Numbered from the stretch's first letter, positions 13,613 through 28,450 are shown. The stretch is DNA of 64,000 nucleotides from Gossypium raimondii (GCF_025698545.1 NC_068575.1:61699980-61763979); one strand, 5' to 3'. Numbers and translations: made by a program. Notes: generated by a model not told the origin, from the letters alone.

Positions 13613-16279
13613 AGTGACAATCACAAGACCCCATTTGTGAGAACTTAACATACTTTGATATGCACTCTTCAGAACTTTTAACTCGAATTTCCACAAGTCG
13701 GAGGCAATTGCGGCCGGACTCGTGTTGGGGAGTGTCTCTTCGGGCCAAGTTGCAGACCCCCTTGTTAAAGACTCCATCAGAACACGTTTCAGAGAGAAAC
13801 CATTTGGGGAAGCAAGGGGAGCGAGTTGTTCTAGCTCCACCTTGGGATTTAATTGTTTTTTTCCGTTTGTAAGGCTGTTTTCCCGCATATTGTCATTTGA
13901 TTCAGAAGACATGAGCGTTCCGGGATCGGTTTTGATGCCACACCAAGGTATAGCAATCGATGCATTGTGGGAGAGGAAACTCTCGCGAGACGAAATGTTC
14001 TTCGCTTTCGAACAGTTCTTCTCTGGATTAGTGTAATTCCATATGTAGACATTAGAATCCTCGCTGGCCGAGATGATTTGTTTCCCGTCTTGGCTAAAAG
14101 TTGCAGAAATCTGACTCGTTGCAATCCGAAATCCAGGTGCTGAAAGATATGAAATAAGCTTAAATCATGGAAATGCCAAGATCAGAACGGCAGACATTCA
14201 TGGAACGATAATTAGAGGAACGGTAGAGTCAAACACTCACCTTTTAGTTTGTATACAACATCTCTTCCAGACAAGACACGGACAAGTGAATCGGCTGAAG
14301 TAATGATCACTTTGCTTGGATCACAAGGAGAGAACTAAAATTTGAACAACAACAAAACACGAGTTCACTTGTAAGAAAATGTAATAAAGAAGAAACATAC
14401 AAAAGAGTTAATAAGGATTAAATGTAACCACCTCGAATCCAGTTATCTTTTTTCCAGGTAACTTCTTTTTGCTTTGTAAGTATACCGGCACATCGATTTG
14501 AAGTCTATTACCTGACAAACAATACGCACGATTCAGAGATTCAACCCAAAAATACCAGCAAAAAAAGGTCTAATGGTGCAGACCTGTCTTGCAAATTTAG
14601 AAACGACCATACCTATGATATCATAAAAACGGCAGTTTCCAGTCATCGAGCCAACAATTCCTCCCTACAATAATCAAACAAAGAGGTTTAGTAACAAAAA
14701 TTCATTAGATTTCCGGGGACAACACAAGATTTACGACTAACCTTTCCGTCAGGGCGATAACATACAGCAGTGACTATATCCCTTACATCAGTATAATCAA
14801 TAACTCGACAATGAAGAACTTCCCAAATACGAACTTTTCCATCAATCGAGCCGCTTATGAAATAATTATCATCCATAGGGTTGAAGGCAACAGAAGTCAC
14901 TACGTAGACAATAACAGTAACACATACATTAATGTCATGCAACTTGGAAGAAGATAAATCAGTTCGCCAAACAAGACATGTAATAAAAATGTCCTACCAT
15001 AATTGTTATGAGAAAAAACCCTCAAGCATCGATCGGATCCAACTTGCCATAGACGAACGGTTTTATCGACAGAGGATGACAACAGAAACTACAACAAAGA
15101 ACATACGATATGTCAAGAATGAAAACGCCTAGTATCGAAATCTAACAGGTAATATGAAAAATCTAGGAACTTTACCCCTTTCTTAGACCACGAAAGAGCC
15201 AATATTTCGCCACTGTGTCCCTGAAATTCATGCAGCGGCTTCTCGGAAATTCGGAAGACCTTGGGTGGGAAAATGACACAAGTTGAATCCGATAATCTCC
15301 CCAACTTCTTAATTTTATCAATATGGTCTTTATCCATATTGAGAGGAGTCAGTTGGGAAAGATGATTCATTCTAAAGTAGAGACACGAAGAATCGAGGTC
15401 TTGTATGTTGAATCCATCTAAATTCTCATCCTCGATGATCTTCCATATACGAACCATACAATCTTCACCTGCAGTTGCTAGAAACTTCCCGTCGAGACTG
15501 AACTTCATCGTTGAGATGGACCCTTCGTGTGCCAAAAATTCTTGCCCACAATAAAGGGAAGACAACTCCTTGGAATGCTTGTTACATGGATGAACTCTAA
15601 CTCTTTTCGTCCTTTCCCCTAATACTGAATCATAATCACTCTGCTTCGATCCAACTTCAACATGTCTATCAACAACATGGGCAATGGCACCTAATTTACT
15701 TAACCAACTCTTTTTTACCTTCATTTGTGGATCAATTCGTGGCCTTCCCTCGAGCTTTCCACGCAAGTGCGGATCAAGCTGAGGAGATGATGGCATAGGG
15801 GACGTCTTGAACTCTAGAGAACTAACGGATTTACTTGAACAACTCTTCTCTATCACAACTAATTCCATTTGATCATCCAAATTCTTATCTTGATGTGTAA
15901 AATGATTTGGCATTGAAAACATTTCAACTGGTTCTTGACCATCATTGGACTGGTTCGATAAAACACCATCTTTAAGAGCTAATGTACTCAACGCCACCTC
16001 ACTATCTTGTGAGACTTCGAGTGCATCCCTACATGGACCACCGGGATCCTCGCCGGTAAATGAACTCCGAACAAAACTTAGACCCATCCATGTCCAGAGC
16101 CTATGGCGACGATTATCAACACTTTCTGGGAACACAGACCAGAACTTGTAGTGATCAAAATTGTCTGAAAAACCGTTGACTTGGCCAAAATCAGGACTAG
16201 AACAACATTCATCGGAATAAACTGAACGGCTATCAAAGAATTGATCATCATCTTCCTCTTCTTCAAAATAATTTCCCAT
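13553..16279 (-). CDS. WD40-repeat protein, WDR44-like plant group
   Basis: Exons (minus): 16279-15176, 15088-14998, 14899-14742, 14664-14613, 14511-14432, 14334-14241, 14139-13553. Sum 2166 nt, 721 residues, all junctions in phase. The first about 235 residues are polar and low in structure (acidic [15 protein letters not shown] start). WD repeats follow: [14 protein letters not shown]...[20 protein letters not shown]...[14 protein letters not shown]...[34 protein letters not shown] and [10 protein letters not shown]...VYIWNY. The C-terminus ends [20 protein letters not shown] propellers are protein-binding platforms; human WDR44 binds Rab11, but the plant proteins have no firm role that I know of. 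The start ATG opens the frame and has no in-frame ATG shortly upstream. Confidence 0.9.
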
Positions 16280-16869
16280 AATTAGTTTTTTTTGGTTATT
16301 CTTTCAATCCATGAAATCCTGAAACATCAGTTAAACAAATTTTCAACTTTTTTTTTTAAATCATGAAAAACCAATTAACAAACTTCTAAGAAGAATCATA
16401 AAGGGACAGATCTTTGCGGCAAATTTTCAAATACCATGAAGACAAAAAATGAAGAGTTTAAAAACATTCTAAAAGGAAACTATTACATGACCATGAAACA
16501 AAACAACAAACAGATATCGGGAAACCCTATATATATATATTTAGTGATTTACTCACCTGGGTCACCACGAAATGTTGGACAATCCCAGAATTCCACGGAT
16601 TTTTCACCTCCCTATTTTCTTTGCGTCACCCAGAAGAAAAAAAAAAACTTCCAATTCTAAAGTACAGAAGTGTGTATTATAAAATACACACTATATAATT
16701 AATATGCCTCGAAATTGGCGTTAACGCGAAGGAGAAGAAGATGCGAAGTCCTAAAGCTTTGATAGATAGACGGTGGTTGGTTTCTTTGTATCTGTATCCG
16801 TCAATGTCTGCCTTTTCTTTCTCCTTATATAATAGTTATGATTTCTATGGGTTGAAATCGAATAATTAA

Positions 16870-17262
16870 AAGGTAAAATGCATGCCGAGTAACTACACAA
16901 TCATCTCAATTTCAAAAAATTATAAAATAATAATTAAATTATTAAAAAATTTTAAGTTGTTTTTTAAATAGTTTGATTAGTGAGATCAAGTAACGATTCG
17001 ACAATCAGTGCTATAGAACCATCAATGAGTAGAAAATTATACTTTAAATCTAAGTCGATCTAATGGGTAGTGTAAGAAGTCAAAAAAGAAAGGCATTTCG
17101 ATTTTGATTCATATATTCGTGATTTAAGACAGTGCGATGGAGAAGTACAACAGTGATTATATTCGAATAGTTTAATGATTATTTTGTAACTTTTTGAAGT
17201 TAAATGACTAAAACATAAAGATATTAATAGTTTGGTGACTTTGAGTGCAATTTCTCCCTAAT
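16870..17262. mobile_element. MITE-like element, 'cattaaactattagtaa' family
   Basis: The right half reads TTTTGTAACTTTTTGAAGTTAAATGAC..., the same as the right arm of the elements at 34089-34547 and 46806-47062. The left arm is its diverged complement. Non-coding. Confidence 0.5.
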
Positions 17263-18364
17263 TTAATTACTGGTAAGCTAAAAGGTAAAATTGTTTTGTT
17301 TGTTTGTGGGGCACTTTCGTATCTCTTACATTCTCCATTTGTCTTGTCTCTATTCCACCCACGACTTTAGTTTAACTGTTCTTGTCTTCTTTTATTTTCA
17401 TTTTCGTCGAAACAGCTTGCTTTCATTGATTTAAAAGAAAGGTAAATATATTTGTTTTTATTTAAGGTTGGTTTCATTGTTTTGTTCTCGTATCAGTGAT
17501 TGAATTCAACAACTAATTTGAATAAAAAATTCAAGCCACATAAAAGTCGCTTAATTTTGATAAAAAATTCAAACCTTAATGTAAGAATTGTGGCCTAGTT
17601 TAAGTCCTAAAATAATTGTTAAGTTGAAGTATTGATTTTAAAATAAAAATTTAAACTTTAATATGAGAATAATTGTCAATTTAAAGATTAATTTTAAAAA
17701 TCAAGCTTTAACTGCTAAATTCAGACCCCAAAATAATTAAACCTTCAATATTTATTTCTTTTAGTTCTAATTGGTACTGAATTTGATTTTTGTCATATAT
17801 TATAATCCATTTTTCAACTCTATTAAAACTAATGGCACGATATGTTTGAATTTATAGTCCACTTCATTTAATTTCAATGAAATTATAAAATGAACTCAAA
17901 TATACGGAAAACCTAAAATCGATATTAATTTAAAAAATATAAATACGAATTTAAACATTAAAATCAAACAGGAATTATTTTTAAATTGTCAAACTAAGTT
18001 TTTGAAGAATTATTTATATTTTATCAAATTATAATTACAATTAGACATTTTATAGTTTTAAAAATTCTATTTATTGATATTTTAACATATATTCTCAGAC
18101 TTTTTTTTCGTACGTGCTAACTGTATTGATTTTTGTTTTTAAATATTTTTTTTCCAATATTTCCTTTCCCAGCCATGGCTAATTGGTCGTGACCCCTTCT
18201 TCAAATTGATAGGAAAAAGGTTTAATTCTGTGTAGAATTAGCTCACTTTTATTAACAAATTAATTAATTACTTCTTTCTTAAAATTAATTCTTAAACCAC
18301 TTGTTGACTAATCACATGATGTAAGCCCATGTACTTTTAAAAATATTACTATTATAATCAATCG

Positions 18365-18440
18365 AGTTTTAGTTCGATTGGAATGAGTATTATTATTAAT
18401 ATAGGAGGACGTGAGTTTAAATAAGTTGAAACACATTATG
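18365..18440 (+). mobile_element. Possible decayed SINE head
   Basis: TAGTTCGATTGGAATGAG resembles a tRNA A box and GTGAGTTTAAAT a weak B box about 40 bp later. A similar patch lies at 7125-7200. No poly(A) tail or target duplication found, so this is tentative. Confidence 0.25.
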
Positions 18441-20018
18441 CCTAGTTCTAAACATTGTATAAATATATATATATGATCAATACTTATAATAAAATTATTT
18501 AAAATAAATAAATAAATAAATACAAACAATCTTATTCAAAAATACCGAGTGATTAATATAAATGTATGGTTTTATTGTATGATTAGTTCATAATTTTAAT
18601 ATATATATTTTGTGTATAAATTAAATTTAAAAGTTAAACATTGACCATCTATATAAAAAGAATTATATATTAAAAATAATGTAGATTAACTAGTTTTAAT
18701 ATTTTGTCATTTCATGAGGAAGATTCTGGTTGAAGATTTTTAGACAAATCAATGCTATGTTACAAAGACAGGTCCTTTGTCTCCCAAAATAACAAGAGAC
18801 AACATAATTAGTGTCATCAGTTCCGGTAACCATCGAATCGGATTAATCAAATTTATATAAAATTATTAACTCAAAATTTCTTTTATTGAATATTAAGTTA
18901 AAGAATTGAAATTTTAATTACATTCTTTTATTAATGAGATAAAATTAGCATTTCATTTTCCAAATACATTATCTTATCTCATAAAAAAGAGAGAGAAAAA
19001 GAAGCAAAACATAATAAAATCGGTACTAACATTCAAATACTAAATTCAAACATACAGTAACTTTTTTATATAAAAATAATAATTTATTATTAAACATTAA
19101 AGTCTGCTAATTCTAGAGAGAAACATATCATCGTTAAGTGGCTTAGAAGACAAGTAAATTGAAGAAAGTTGTTGGGTTGGACCGACTATTTATTATTGAA
19201 ATAATTCTTTATCTTACTTCTAGTTTTTCTTTTTCCTTTGTGCTTTTTCGTTTCCCATTCCTGAGGTGTCAAATTATATTAATAATTGTATTATTAATTT
19301 ATCACAATTTAAAACCGTGTACGAAGCCTATAGACATAATGATGCTCACACCTATGGCCCTTAAGATGCTAATCATGCTTTAAGACGAGCTCTATACTAA
19401 TGCATTTCCATAATTAGTTGTAATGGGCTAATATTTTCTTTAGATAAAACGTCGGAAATTAACCTTAAAAAGCTTTAAAGTATAATAACTTAAGGGAAAG
19501 ATCAATTCAAGTGAGATCATTATTTCAAAAGCAATATAATTTTTAAAATATTAATTAATAAACCTAAAATCATCAATTTTATTGTTTAATGTTTTTAGCA
19601 AAGTTTTTTCTTAAAAACTACTCACATATACATTAAAAAAAAACCTACCATATATATCTTATAAAAGACTGCACAACTTATTTTTCTCCAAAGAAACAAA
19701 ATTCATAACCAATATGTATCAATTACCAAAGATCCTATATAGTTAAAAAAAAGAGTCCTATTCCACAATATTTTCTTATTCATCATTGTATATATATGTA
19801 TGTATACATAAGTAATTAAGAATGCTTGCTTCCCTACTGTATCAGACGATATCAATCAGGGCCCTAAAGAATTTCACCATATCATGTATCTGATAAGGGC
19901 ATTAGGCAAAAAGAATGGTGGAAACGCAGTTATAATCTGAACTGCATGATTTACATCTTTTGTAACGATTATAGAAACGGAAAGTTCACTTTACCGGTAG
20001 TCGAGTTTTTTACAGCTT

Positions 20019-23000
20019 TCACGCATCCACTTCCCTTCGAATCCCGTTCTCTTCCACGCCAGACACGAACCTTAATTGTTGTTGCAACTGCATCATAATA
20101 ATGAAATCAAATCATCAGTGCCAAGGTTATGGGTGTTTCTTTTTCAGTACAAAAGCTGTAGTTGGGGTAAAAGAAGGGTTGCGGATTATGTTACTCAAAC
20201 TTGGGTAGTTGGGTGCAGTATTGAATACGAATACGTGTCTGACATATGGCATGTTCCATCTTTTCTAAGTTTCACATATAATTGGAAAGTTTGGTAGGTT
20301 ATATACAAAGAATAGTACTAGACACAACCATGAAATGAAGTGGAGGAACATAAAGCTTGCAAATTTAATGGTGAATGTACCGGAGCAGTCCCTCTATTAT
20401 AGGGACTTGATCAAATTAGTCCCTCTACTATTAAATATATCAATTTAGCCTCTGTATTATTAAAAAAAAAAAATCAAACAAGACCAAACTGGAATAAAGT
20501 TAACATTTACTGTTAAAAAAAAATCATCTACTATTTAATAGATTAACATTTTTAAAGTTTTTATGATTCTGTAAATGAAACCTTTTGTTTGGAATTGAAA
20601 AAAAATTCAAGACATTTTTATACAGTAAATATTAACTGTGTTACAATTAGGACTTATTTAATTCTTTTTAATAGTATAGGGACTAAATTGATTCATTTAT
20701 ACTACAGGGACATCCCAAATACTTTAAATTTAATTATATAAAAGCCTGTAAAGAAACTCACTTGATCATGTTTCAACTTTTCAGCAGTTAACTCATCAGT
20801 CAGATTCATCATTCTGCAAAAAGTTTACAGACAAGCATATCAGAATAAAGTTGTATTCGTAGGTGGGATAGAAACGTAGAACTACTTGATTGGATTCGAA
20901 AACCAACCTAGATTGTAGCTCCGTGATCTTGCCTAGCAGTAAACGCTCCCTCTCAGAAGCTGGGGTTTCAACCTATTGACAAAGAAGGTTTGATAGGAGA
21001 AGAAAGAATAACCTACTAGATATTATTCACCTTAAACAAGGATAAAAGGTTCTTACATTTCCATTGCTCTCCGAACGAGGAAGAGGAGGCAACTTTCCGT
21101 TTTGTGAGGCTAGTAAAACAGAAAAAGAAATGGATTACTATACTGATAAGCAGTATATTTCCTAAACGTGCATGATGGAAAGAAAAATCTTTCACTGACC
21201 ATCTACAGCCTCGGCAGACTGCAAGGTATTCAACAAATTCACGATGAGATCCTAGCATTCCAAAAAGAATTTCCAGTGAGAACATGAATAATTATAAGGT
21301 AAACATTCTATCAGCAATGTGATTGTCCCGAGCTTAAGTCTTTACCTGTTGAAGTGAGGTTTGCTGGAAAAGATTTTGAAGGTGAGTCATAAGAATTGAT
21401 GCGGGCACGTTACCGTTGGTTAAATCCTTGGGGGATTGAATGATAGGCTGAAAAACAGGGAAAATTGATAAAACTATAAGCAAACGACTAAGAAGTGGGT
21501 TAACATGTTCCACTACCAGATGGATGAAGCCACATACAAGATGAGATGAATTTATATTTGATGACAACACATGTTATAATTTTTTTAATATTATGAAGGT
21601 GTGTGCCTCAATAAAGGTGCCTCCCCCGGAAGACAGTGAGGCACTTTCTCTTATTTTGTGCCACACCTTATACTCTGCACACACACCTTAACCCGAGATC
21701 CTCCATCTATAAGAGATCCTTAAGCTTCAAGATGTAGATATTATAAAAAAATGAAATAAACATAAATTCACAGCCAATGACGTTGAAAGAAGGTGGTGCA
21801 CACGAACCACTTGTTTGGATTCAAACATCCAATCACCAACGCTAGCAGACTTTCTGAGAGGTGAAGTCTGAAACTTGAGAAGAAACAGAGCATCCAGTAA
21901 GAAGTTGACAATTAATACTGTTAATACAAGGGTATTAAGCGAAGACCAATAACTCACCTGTGAAGATCGACGTGAAACTGAACTTAAAGGAATATCCTAA
22001 AGAATATTATCCGGTTAGTAAAGTTGCACAGACAAACAAAAATAGCATTAAAATTGACCTTTTAGAAAAAAGTACTAAAATCAAACCTTACCTTTACAAG
22101 ATCTAAATTTTCTGATGTTACTGAAAATCGACCTTTTATTTGCACCAGATTAGCCTTTGACTTCTCATCCAAAGATTCCCTAAACCCTGTCAAAGGAGAA
22201 AAAGTATTCTACAATATATATCCGCAATAGCAGCCACTGGTGGCGGTGGTGGTGAAGAAAACAAAAGCAATGATTCTAAATGCCACGAGTTTGTTACCTC
22301 CTGAAGACTTAATAGGAGCTGATAAGCTGTTAGCAGATGCTCGATTAGGAAGCATCAATGGACCACTAAAACTTGGTGCTTTACGAACTTGGCAAACTTT
22401 CTCATTGGCAGGTAAATTTTCATTTTCAAACCTGATATTAGCAGGCCGTTAGCTCATCATCTACAGTTTTCTCCTACATCTCTGATGATATTTAAATTAT
22501 TTTCTAAAGTTAACACAGATATGAGATTAATCACACATGTGAGCAATGCAACAGTAAACCATTTTGTTTCTCATCCTTCAATTCCCAACTATAGCAAGAC
22601 CAAAGCAATAACACAAGAAACTATATTAAAAAATAAAAAGCAGATTGAGTCACCTCCCCATATGTTATAGTCGGTGTGACAAAACAATTAGAACCAAATG
22701 TTCTAAACATGTTGAGATCACTTTATAAACCTGTAAAGGAGACAAATTAAATTGAAAAGCTAACCCACTATGAACCATGACCAACCTTTCTGAGTTACGA
22801 ACCCGATCTGAAGATGAATGATTAAGAACAGGACCAGTTGTAAGTGGCCCACTTTGGGTTTGCCTGGGTTTCACTGTTTTAGCCTTGGCCAAATCAACAT
22901 CCTTTTCTGAAGTCGATGCCATAACATCAATGTTTGATCCATTTTTCCTCAAACCCTTCTCAACTCTATCACAATCCAAATTCTTTCCTGTCTCATTCAA

Positions 23001-26000
23001 GCAATCAGGCTGTATTGAGTCAACGCTCCTTGGTCCTCCAAATTCAACCAGAGATACTTCCCTATCTAAATTCAGCTTTCCCAAACTAGATTCACAGTAA
23101 GCTGCAGCCTGTCAGCCAACACCAAGAGTAAATTAACGTAGTTTGCTATAAAAGGCAAATAAGAAAAGACATACAATTTCTTGCTTAAGTAGAAAAAGTA
23201 GTATTTTAACCACGTCCAGATACACTTCACAAACTGCCAAGGGCAAAAAGTACAACTGCTGACCTTATGACCAGGGCTTGATTTCAAGCTCTCATCATCT
23301 TTGCACTCATGAATATCATCATCATCACGCACCTTAGCACGTTAAAGTGAAAAATTAGCATAAACCATGTAATTGATGTAACTAACAAAGAAATGGCTTT
23401 CAATACTATATGTATGCATTAAAATCTTACTATTAAAGGTTAAAACTAAACATTTGCCTACCAGAGATGCTTGTGCTTTCAAATCCTCGATATCAAAATT
23501 CCAGGCACTAACTCCTCTTTGGTACTCACTCTGACAAGCAAAAAAAGATAACACCCTCAACAGTGAGAAAACACAAATGTCCCCGAATGGTCAACCCGAC
23601 AGTTAAACAGAAATATTATCAGAAAAAAATGGTAAATCTAATTTAAGATGAAAATGGCGTATGACTGCTGATATCTAACCTGTGATAAAGCTTCTTGTTC
23701 TGCTGAAGGCATTTTCTTTAGAGCAAGTTGTGCAGCATCTTTAAGCTGTAAAATTTTGTATAAAAAAAGCATTAGACAAATACTATGGAAATTAAAGCAA
23801 AATGGCATTGGGATCAGTAACCTGAAGGGCTTTCACACGATTCCAAAGTGGTGGCAGATCAGTAAATAATTTCTTCAGAGAAAGCTCAGGAGGTTTTGCA
23901 TGCTTGAAAAAGGAGTGCTTTAATAATTTCTCTGCAGTTGGCCTCTTCGTTTGATCTTTAACCAGGCACATTGCTACCATTTCTTTAAAAGACTGAACAA
24001 AACTGGAAGTCCTTTAATTAGAAACTTGCTATGCCAAGCAAGCAATTCAAAAACACCATTAACACCATTTTTTATTTACATGATGACAAATAACCAGAAA
24101 GATTAGCAATACCTTAGAGAACTTCTTATCTCGATCATAATCTAGTCCTGGTGGAGCATTTTGTATGGTCATCAGGAGAACCTGTTATTGTTAGAAAGAA
24201 CAGCTGTAAAACATATTTAAGCGTTCATTAAGAGCTCATACTACCAAACCCTCCACTATGCAGTATTTATCTAAATTCTTGCTATACTTTCAATGGGTAT
24301 TTGATACCTTCATTGGTGGATATTTTGAAAAAGGTGCATGACCATGAGCCAACTCCAATGCTGTTATGCCAAATGACCATATATCAGCCCTGGTGCAAAA
24401 AATGCGGCCATTTAATGAAACTACAAAATTATGCATCCAAGCCTAATTCAACAAACCCAAGCATAACTTCCATTAACCAGTCTTCTGTAGTACCATTTAA
24501 ATATTTAAGCATTGCAATGTACATGCAATTGGCAGCTTGAGGAGCATAGATACTAATAATAAGCCATGATGCATGGATAAAGTGAAATTTTGAGTTTTGG
24601 AAAAAACATAGATATCACTCAAATCAAAATCAGAAGACCTCATAGTTTCGAACACACAAGCAGCCCTAGCTAACCCGAAGCAGAAAATACTTGTGTACGC
24701 TAATATGTCTGAATCATTTATGTGATAATATGCATTTAAGTAAAACTTCAAGACCTTAAATACTTTTTAAAATCTTAAACACGAATTAAAAACTGACTTG
24801 GAGTTATATCCACTTCCGGGCTGCAAGACCTCTGGTGCCATCCTGCAGGCAAGGATAAATTGGAATCTCAAACCATGAAAATTTAAAAAAATAAAAAAAA
24901 ATAAAAAAATAAAGAAAGAAAACTGTCAGTGGCATCAGTGGAGTTGAATAGAGACTCGACAAAGATAGCTCACCAGCAAGGGGTTCCAACAAAGGTGTTT
25001 CTAGAACGCTGTCTATCTCCTGAATCAAACATGCAAGCTGAAACACCAAAGTCAGCAAGCTTTACAGTGCCATTGTTATCAAGCAGTATGTTCCCAGCCT
25101 ATAATTTAAAAAAAAAAAACTCAAATCAAAACAATAACAAATTAATGTGAATAGAACAATGTGAACTTAAATGGTGCACTGACCTTAACATCCCGATGAA
25201 TATGTCCTTGTCGATGAAGATAATCCAAAGCCTTAAGAGTTTCTTTCAGAATAGTACCAATAGCAGGCTCCTCAAAACCTTCAGGATAAGCTATCTTCAT
25301 GAGGTGCAAACAAGAACCCTCTGACATGAAGGGCATGACTACCCAAAGGCTACGGTCAACTACAAAGGAACAATATGCCCGAATAACATTTGGGTGATCA
25401 ATCAAACTCATTGTTTGAGCTTCCCTGCGTATGTCATCCTGCAAAGGACCATTAGCTATCAAGACAGCCACACAAGAGCCAGGGATTACAGTACAAAGAG
25501 AAGCTGTCCACTAATATGAAGAGTAGAAGATATAGAACAAGAGAGCTAAACTATACCACACATGCTTCTACAAGTTGCAGAGCCTCTAACAACTTCTCTT
25601 ATTACAAACTTCAACAACCAAAAATAAGATAACTGTGGCATGCATCTATTGACTCATTCTACTATTATCAAATGTATAACTTGTTCAGATAGTAATGAGA
25701 CAAACAAGCATACCAGATATTTAGGATACATGAACTCGAGCTAAGGCTTAAGTATGACATAGGAAGTAAAGCTAGGGAAAGGAAAAGGAAGGTATAGAGA
25801 TTAGCACTGGTTCCCTTGTTTAGAGAACATTTTAATAGGACAGAATTTTAATCGTACCACTAGCAAGAAAAAACTTTTAAACTCTTTTACTCTGCTTGGA
25901 ATTAAATCCCAATAATATCTCAATCCTTTCTCGAGACAAGTAACAAAATTTCTATGAGAAGTGAGAACAGAATCATCTCCACGTAGATCAAGTGGACAGT

Positions 26001-26827
26001 AATTAATTTCTGTATGCACCTACTCCTAACTTCAGAGAAAAAATCAAAACAAGAAAGAAAGATAGAATACAAAAGATCCCATGGATCAGTAGTGCCAGCA
26101 TTAGACACTGTATTCCTCAATGGCAGAAATCCAGCTTCAATTAACCATGGAATGTTTATAGACTATCTTAAGTACACACAGTAGCAAAGGCAACCTAGAA
26201 CTAAAAAGGCCAAAGTAAAGTTCATGTTATGGACACCACACACAAAAACACACACTACTATTTGAAGGGTATGGTTCAAATAACAATAAACAGACTTTTT
26301 TTGCTTTCTAAGAAACAATTAAAGATAGAACAAAAAAAGAACAGCTTTTAACATTAAGCAAATTCAGAAGGCACAAATACTAAACATTATCAAAAACTAA
26401 AGAAACAAACTAATACGCAACACAAGAAATAAAAGCTTCAATTGAATCATCGCTCACAACCTAATAAACTCCAAATTAAAAATAATAATAAAGTAAGAAT
26501 CTATGAAATCCATTCAACTCAACGACGAACAATCAGTGAAATCCACAACCAAATTCTAATCAAACGAAATCTTCAAATCAACTTACAGTCAATTATTCGA
26601 CTAGAAACAGTAAAAAAATAAATAAATTAAATAAAGAAGAAAATAAACAAACGAACCAGATTACTATTGCAGCGATCGAGATCCAAGCACTTAATAGCTA
26701 CGACGTCGTTAAAAGGAATATAGATCGCTCTATAAACCGTAGCACTTGCGCCATAACCAACCTCTTCCAGAAGCTTGTAATCGCTAGGATTCGCCGAGTA
26801 ACTCCGACTCCCTCCCATTCTCTTCAT
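20019..26827 (-). CDS. STE20/FRAY-OSR1-like Ser/Thr kinase
   Basis: Twenty-one exons (minus): 26827-26657, 25438-25184, 25098-24974, 24842-24798, 24389-24308, 24181-24113, 23992-23822, 23745-23680, 23530-23462, 23332-23264, 23108-22786, 22431-22298, 22186-22092, 21996-21958, 21867-21811, 21447-21346, 21251-21200, 21109-21057, 20972-20908, 20813-20762, 20087-20019. Sum 2163 nt, 720 residues, all in phase. The kinase domain has GYGASATV (24-31), VAIK with Lys46, HRDVK (138-142), DFG (158-160) and GTPCWMAPE (180-188). It resembles plant FRAY2-like kinases, the family containing BLUS1; in animals the relatives act on ion cotransporters with WNK kinases. The C-terminal half is Ser/Lys-rich, with a helical [14 protein letters not shown] segment near the end. 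MKRMGG allows a second start at 26818. Intron 1 is about 1.2 kb; intron 20 carries a MITE. Confidence 0.93.
20370..20725. mobile_element. MITE-like inverted repeat in kinase intron 20
   Basis: The left arm (TCCCTCTATTATAGGGACTT, TTAGTCCCTCTACTATTAAA) is mirrored at the right (TTTAATAGTATAGGGACTAA, ACTACAGGGACATCCC). The arms are about 70-90 bp. It lies in the last intron of the kinase gene and has no coding sequence. Confidence 0.7.
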
Positions 26828-28071
26828 ACCTTTAAAGCCTCAAAACCGACTTCGGAAAAACAAAACCAATAACCGTCAAGAAATCCCCGGCCAAAGCTTC
26901 CGGCAAAGCAAATTGAAGTAAAAAAGAGTTACCGCTACAAATTTTTTTAAAAAAATACGGCTTTATTATTGTTGTTATTATTATTCAGTGAAGTGTTTAT
27001 TTGATCCGTTGACCGCTATGAGAAGCGAATATGGAGGAAGGGGGGGACTGGTTTGAGCCTTTGAGGGAAGAGATAGGAGAACTGAAGGGAGTGCGTGCTG
27101 ACGTGGCTGTTTTGCTGCTAGGTGATTCAGATTTCGACACGTGTATTTGACGCTTTCGTTTCATGAATTTAATTGTCGATTCGTTTTGTTTTTTCCGCTT
27201 GGATTTCGATATCTTTGCAGTGATTTTGTTTTCTATATTTACATATACAACATTATTTTTGTTAATAATTTGTTTCTGTTAATTTTGGTAAAATCCGTAA
27301 ATTTATATACGGGTTAAACTACTGTTTAGGGTTTTCATTTGGCAACAATTTTCAGATTAGGGTTTAAACTTTTTTTATTTCAATTTAGTCTCTGAACTTG
27401 ACAATTATTCTCATATTTGAGCTTGAACTAAACAATTGTTTTTACATTCCCATGTTAGAACATGAACTTAACAATTGTTCCAATATTAGAGTTGAACTTT
27501 GACGTTTTTAAGTAAATATCAATGACTAACTTTGATAAAAAAAAATTAGATCTCGGTGTGTAACAATTGCCAAGTTCAAAGATTAACTTTGACAAGAAAA
27601 TATTTAGGCACCAATATGAAAGTAATTACCAAGTTTAGACCTCAAAAAGTTATTTAACCATTTATATTATATATTTTAGATTATCTTATTTTAATTATTT
27701 TCCGATTTTATTTTCCTTGAGTTTAGGAAATCATCCAATCAACCATATTATTTCTTTGTTTCTAAAATAGAAGGGGTTGTGTTTGAAAACTTACTCAATA
27801 ATGGATAACTATTATAATTACTTAATTAAATCACCTAATTAATTGCTCCAAATCTTGGGAAGAGTTATACAAATAAATAGTCACGATAACTTTTAATTAT
27901 TTAGTTATTTTATACTAACAAATATGTCGGTCAAAGAATTAAAATTTATTCTATTAACTAAGCTTTTTACAATTACTATACCACGTTGAAACACAAATAA
28001 AAAATGTACGAAGTTAAAACATGATTGCTCACTAACAATGAAAAAACAAATAAATTGCCCTACAATAATCT

Positions 28072-28450
28072 ATAGGGATAAATATTAAATTTGTACATAA
28101 ATTTGGTTTAATGTGTAATTTGATGCATGAATTTTAATTTGGTGCGATTATACATATGAACTTGAATTGTGATTCACATGTATACATAAAACTTTGATTT
28201 CGATTCAATTGTATGCGAATATATACATTTATTTTCATATTGGATTAATATAATTGTTTGTGTATGTGATACATCAATCTAAAATTAAAATAATTGTTTC
28301 TATATGCATATCAATTTAAAATGGTGCTAATTCGACAATATTGTTAGTGATTTGTGAAAACTAAATTAGATTAAATTTTCATATATGAAATTGCAAAAAT
28401 TAAAGTTCATGTATGAATCAAAATCTATATATAATTTTAATATCTATCTC
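28072..28450. mobile_element. MITE-like element, copy 1 of a pair
   Basis: The ends GGATAAATATTAAATTT and its diverged complement near 28430-28450 form an inverted repeat. The body (TAATTTGGTGCGATTATACA...) closely resembles the element at 63108-63430. Confidence 0.55.

Larger units (their letters stand above)
16661..20018. other. AT-rich intergenic DNA
   Basis: No coding sequence recognised. It holds a diverged inverted-repeat element of the 'aaactattagtaagttta' family at about 16870-17262, degenerate short repeats at 17500-17770, and a tRNA-like patch at about 18365-18440. The rest is AT-rich with no visible structure. Confidence 0.45.

Noticed and set aside
13660-14036. Plus-strand frames of 70 and 104 codons
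   Set aside because: Antisense to the last exon of the WD40 gene, with no motif of their own.
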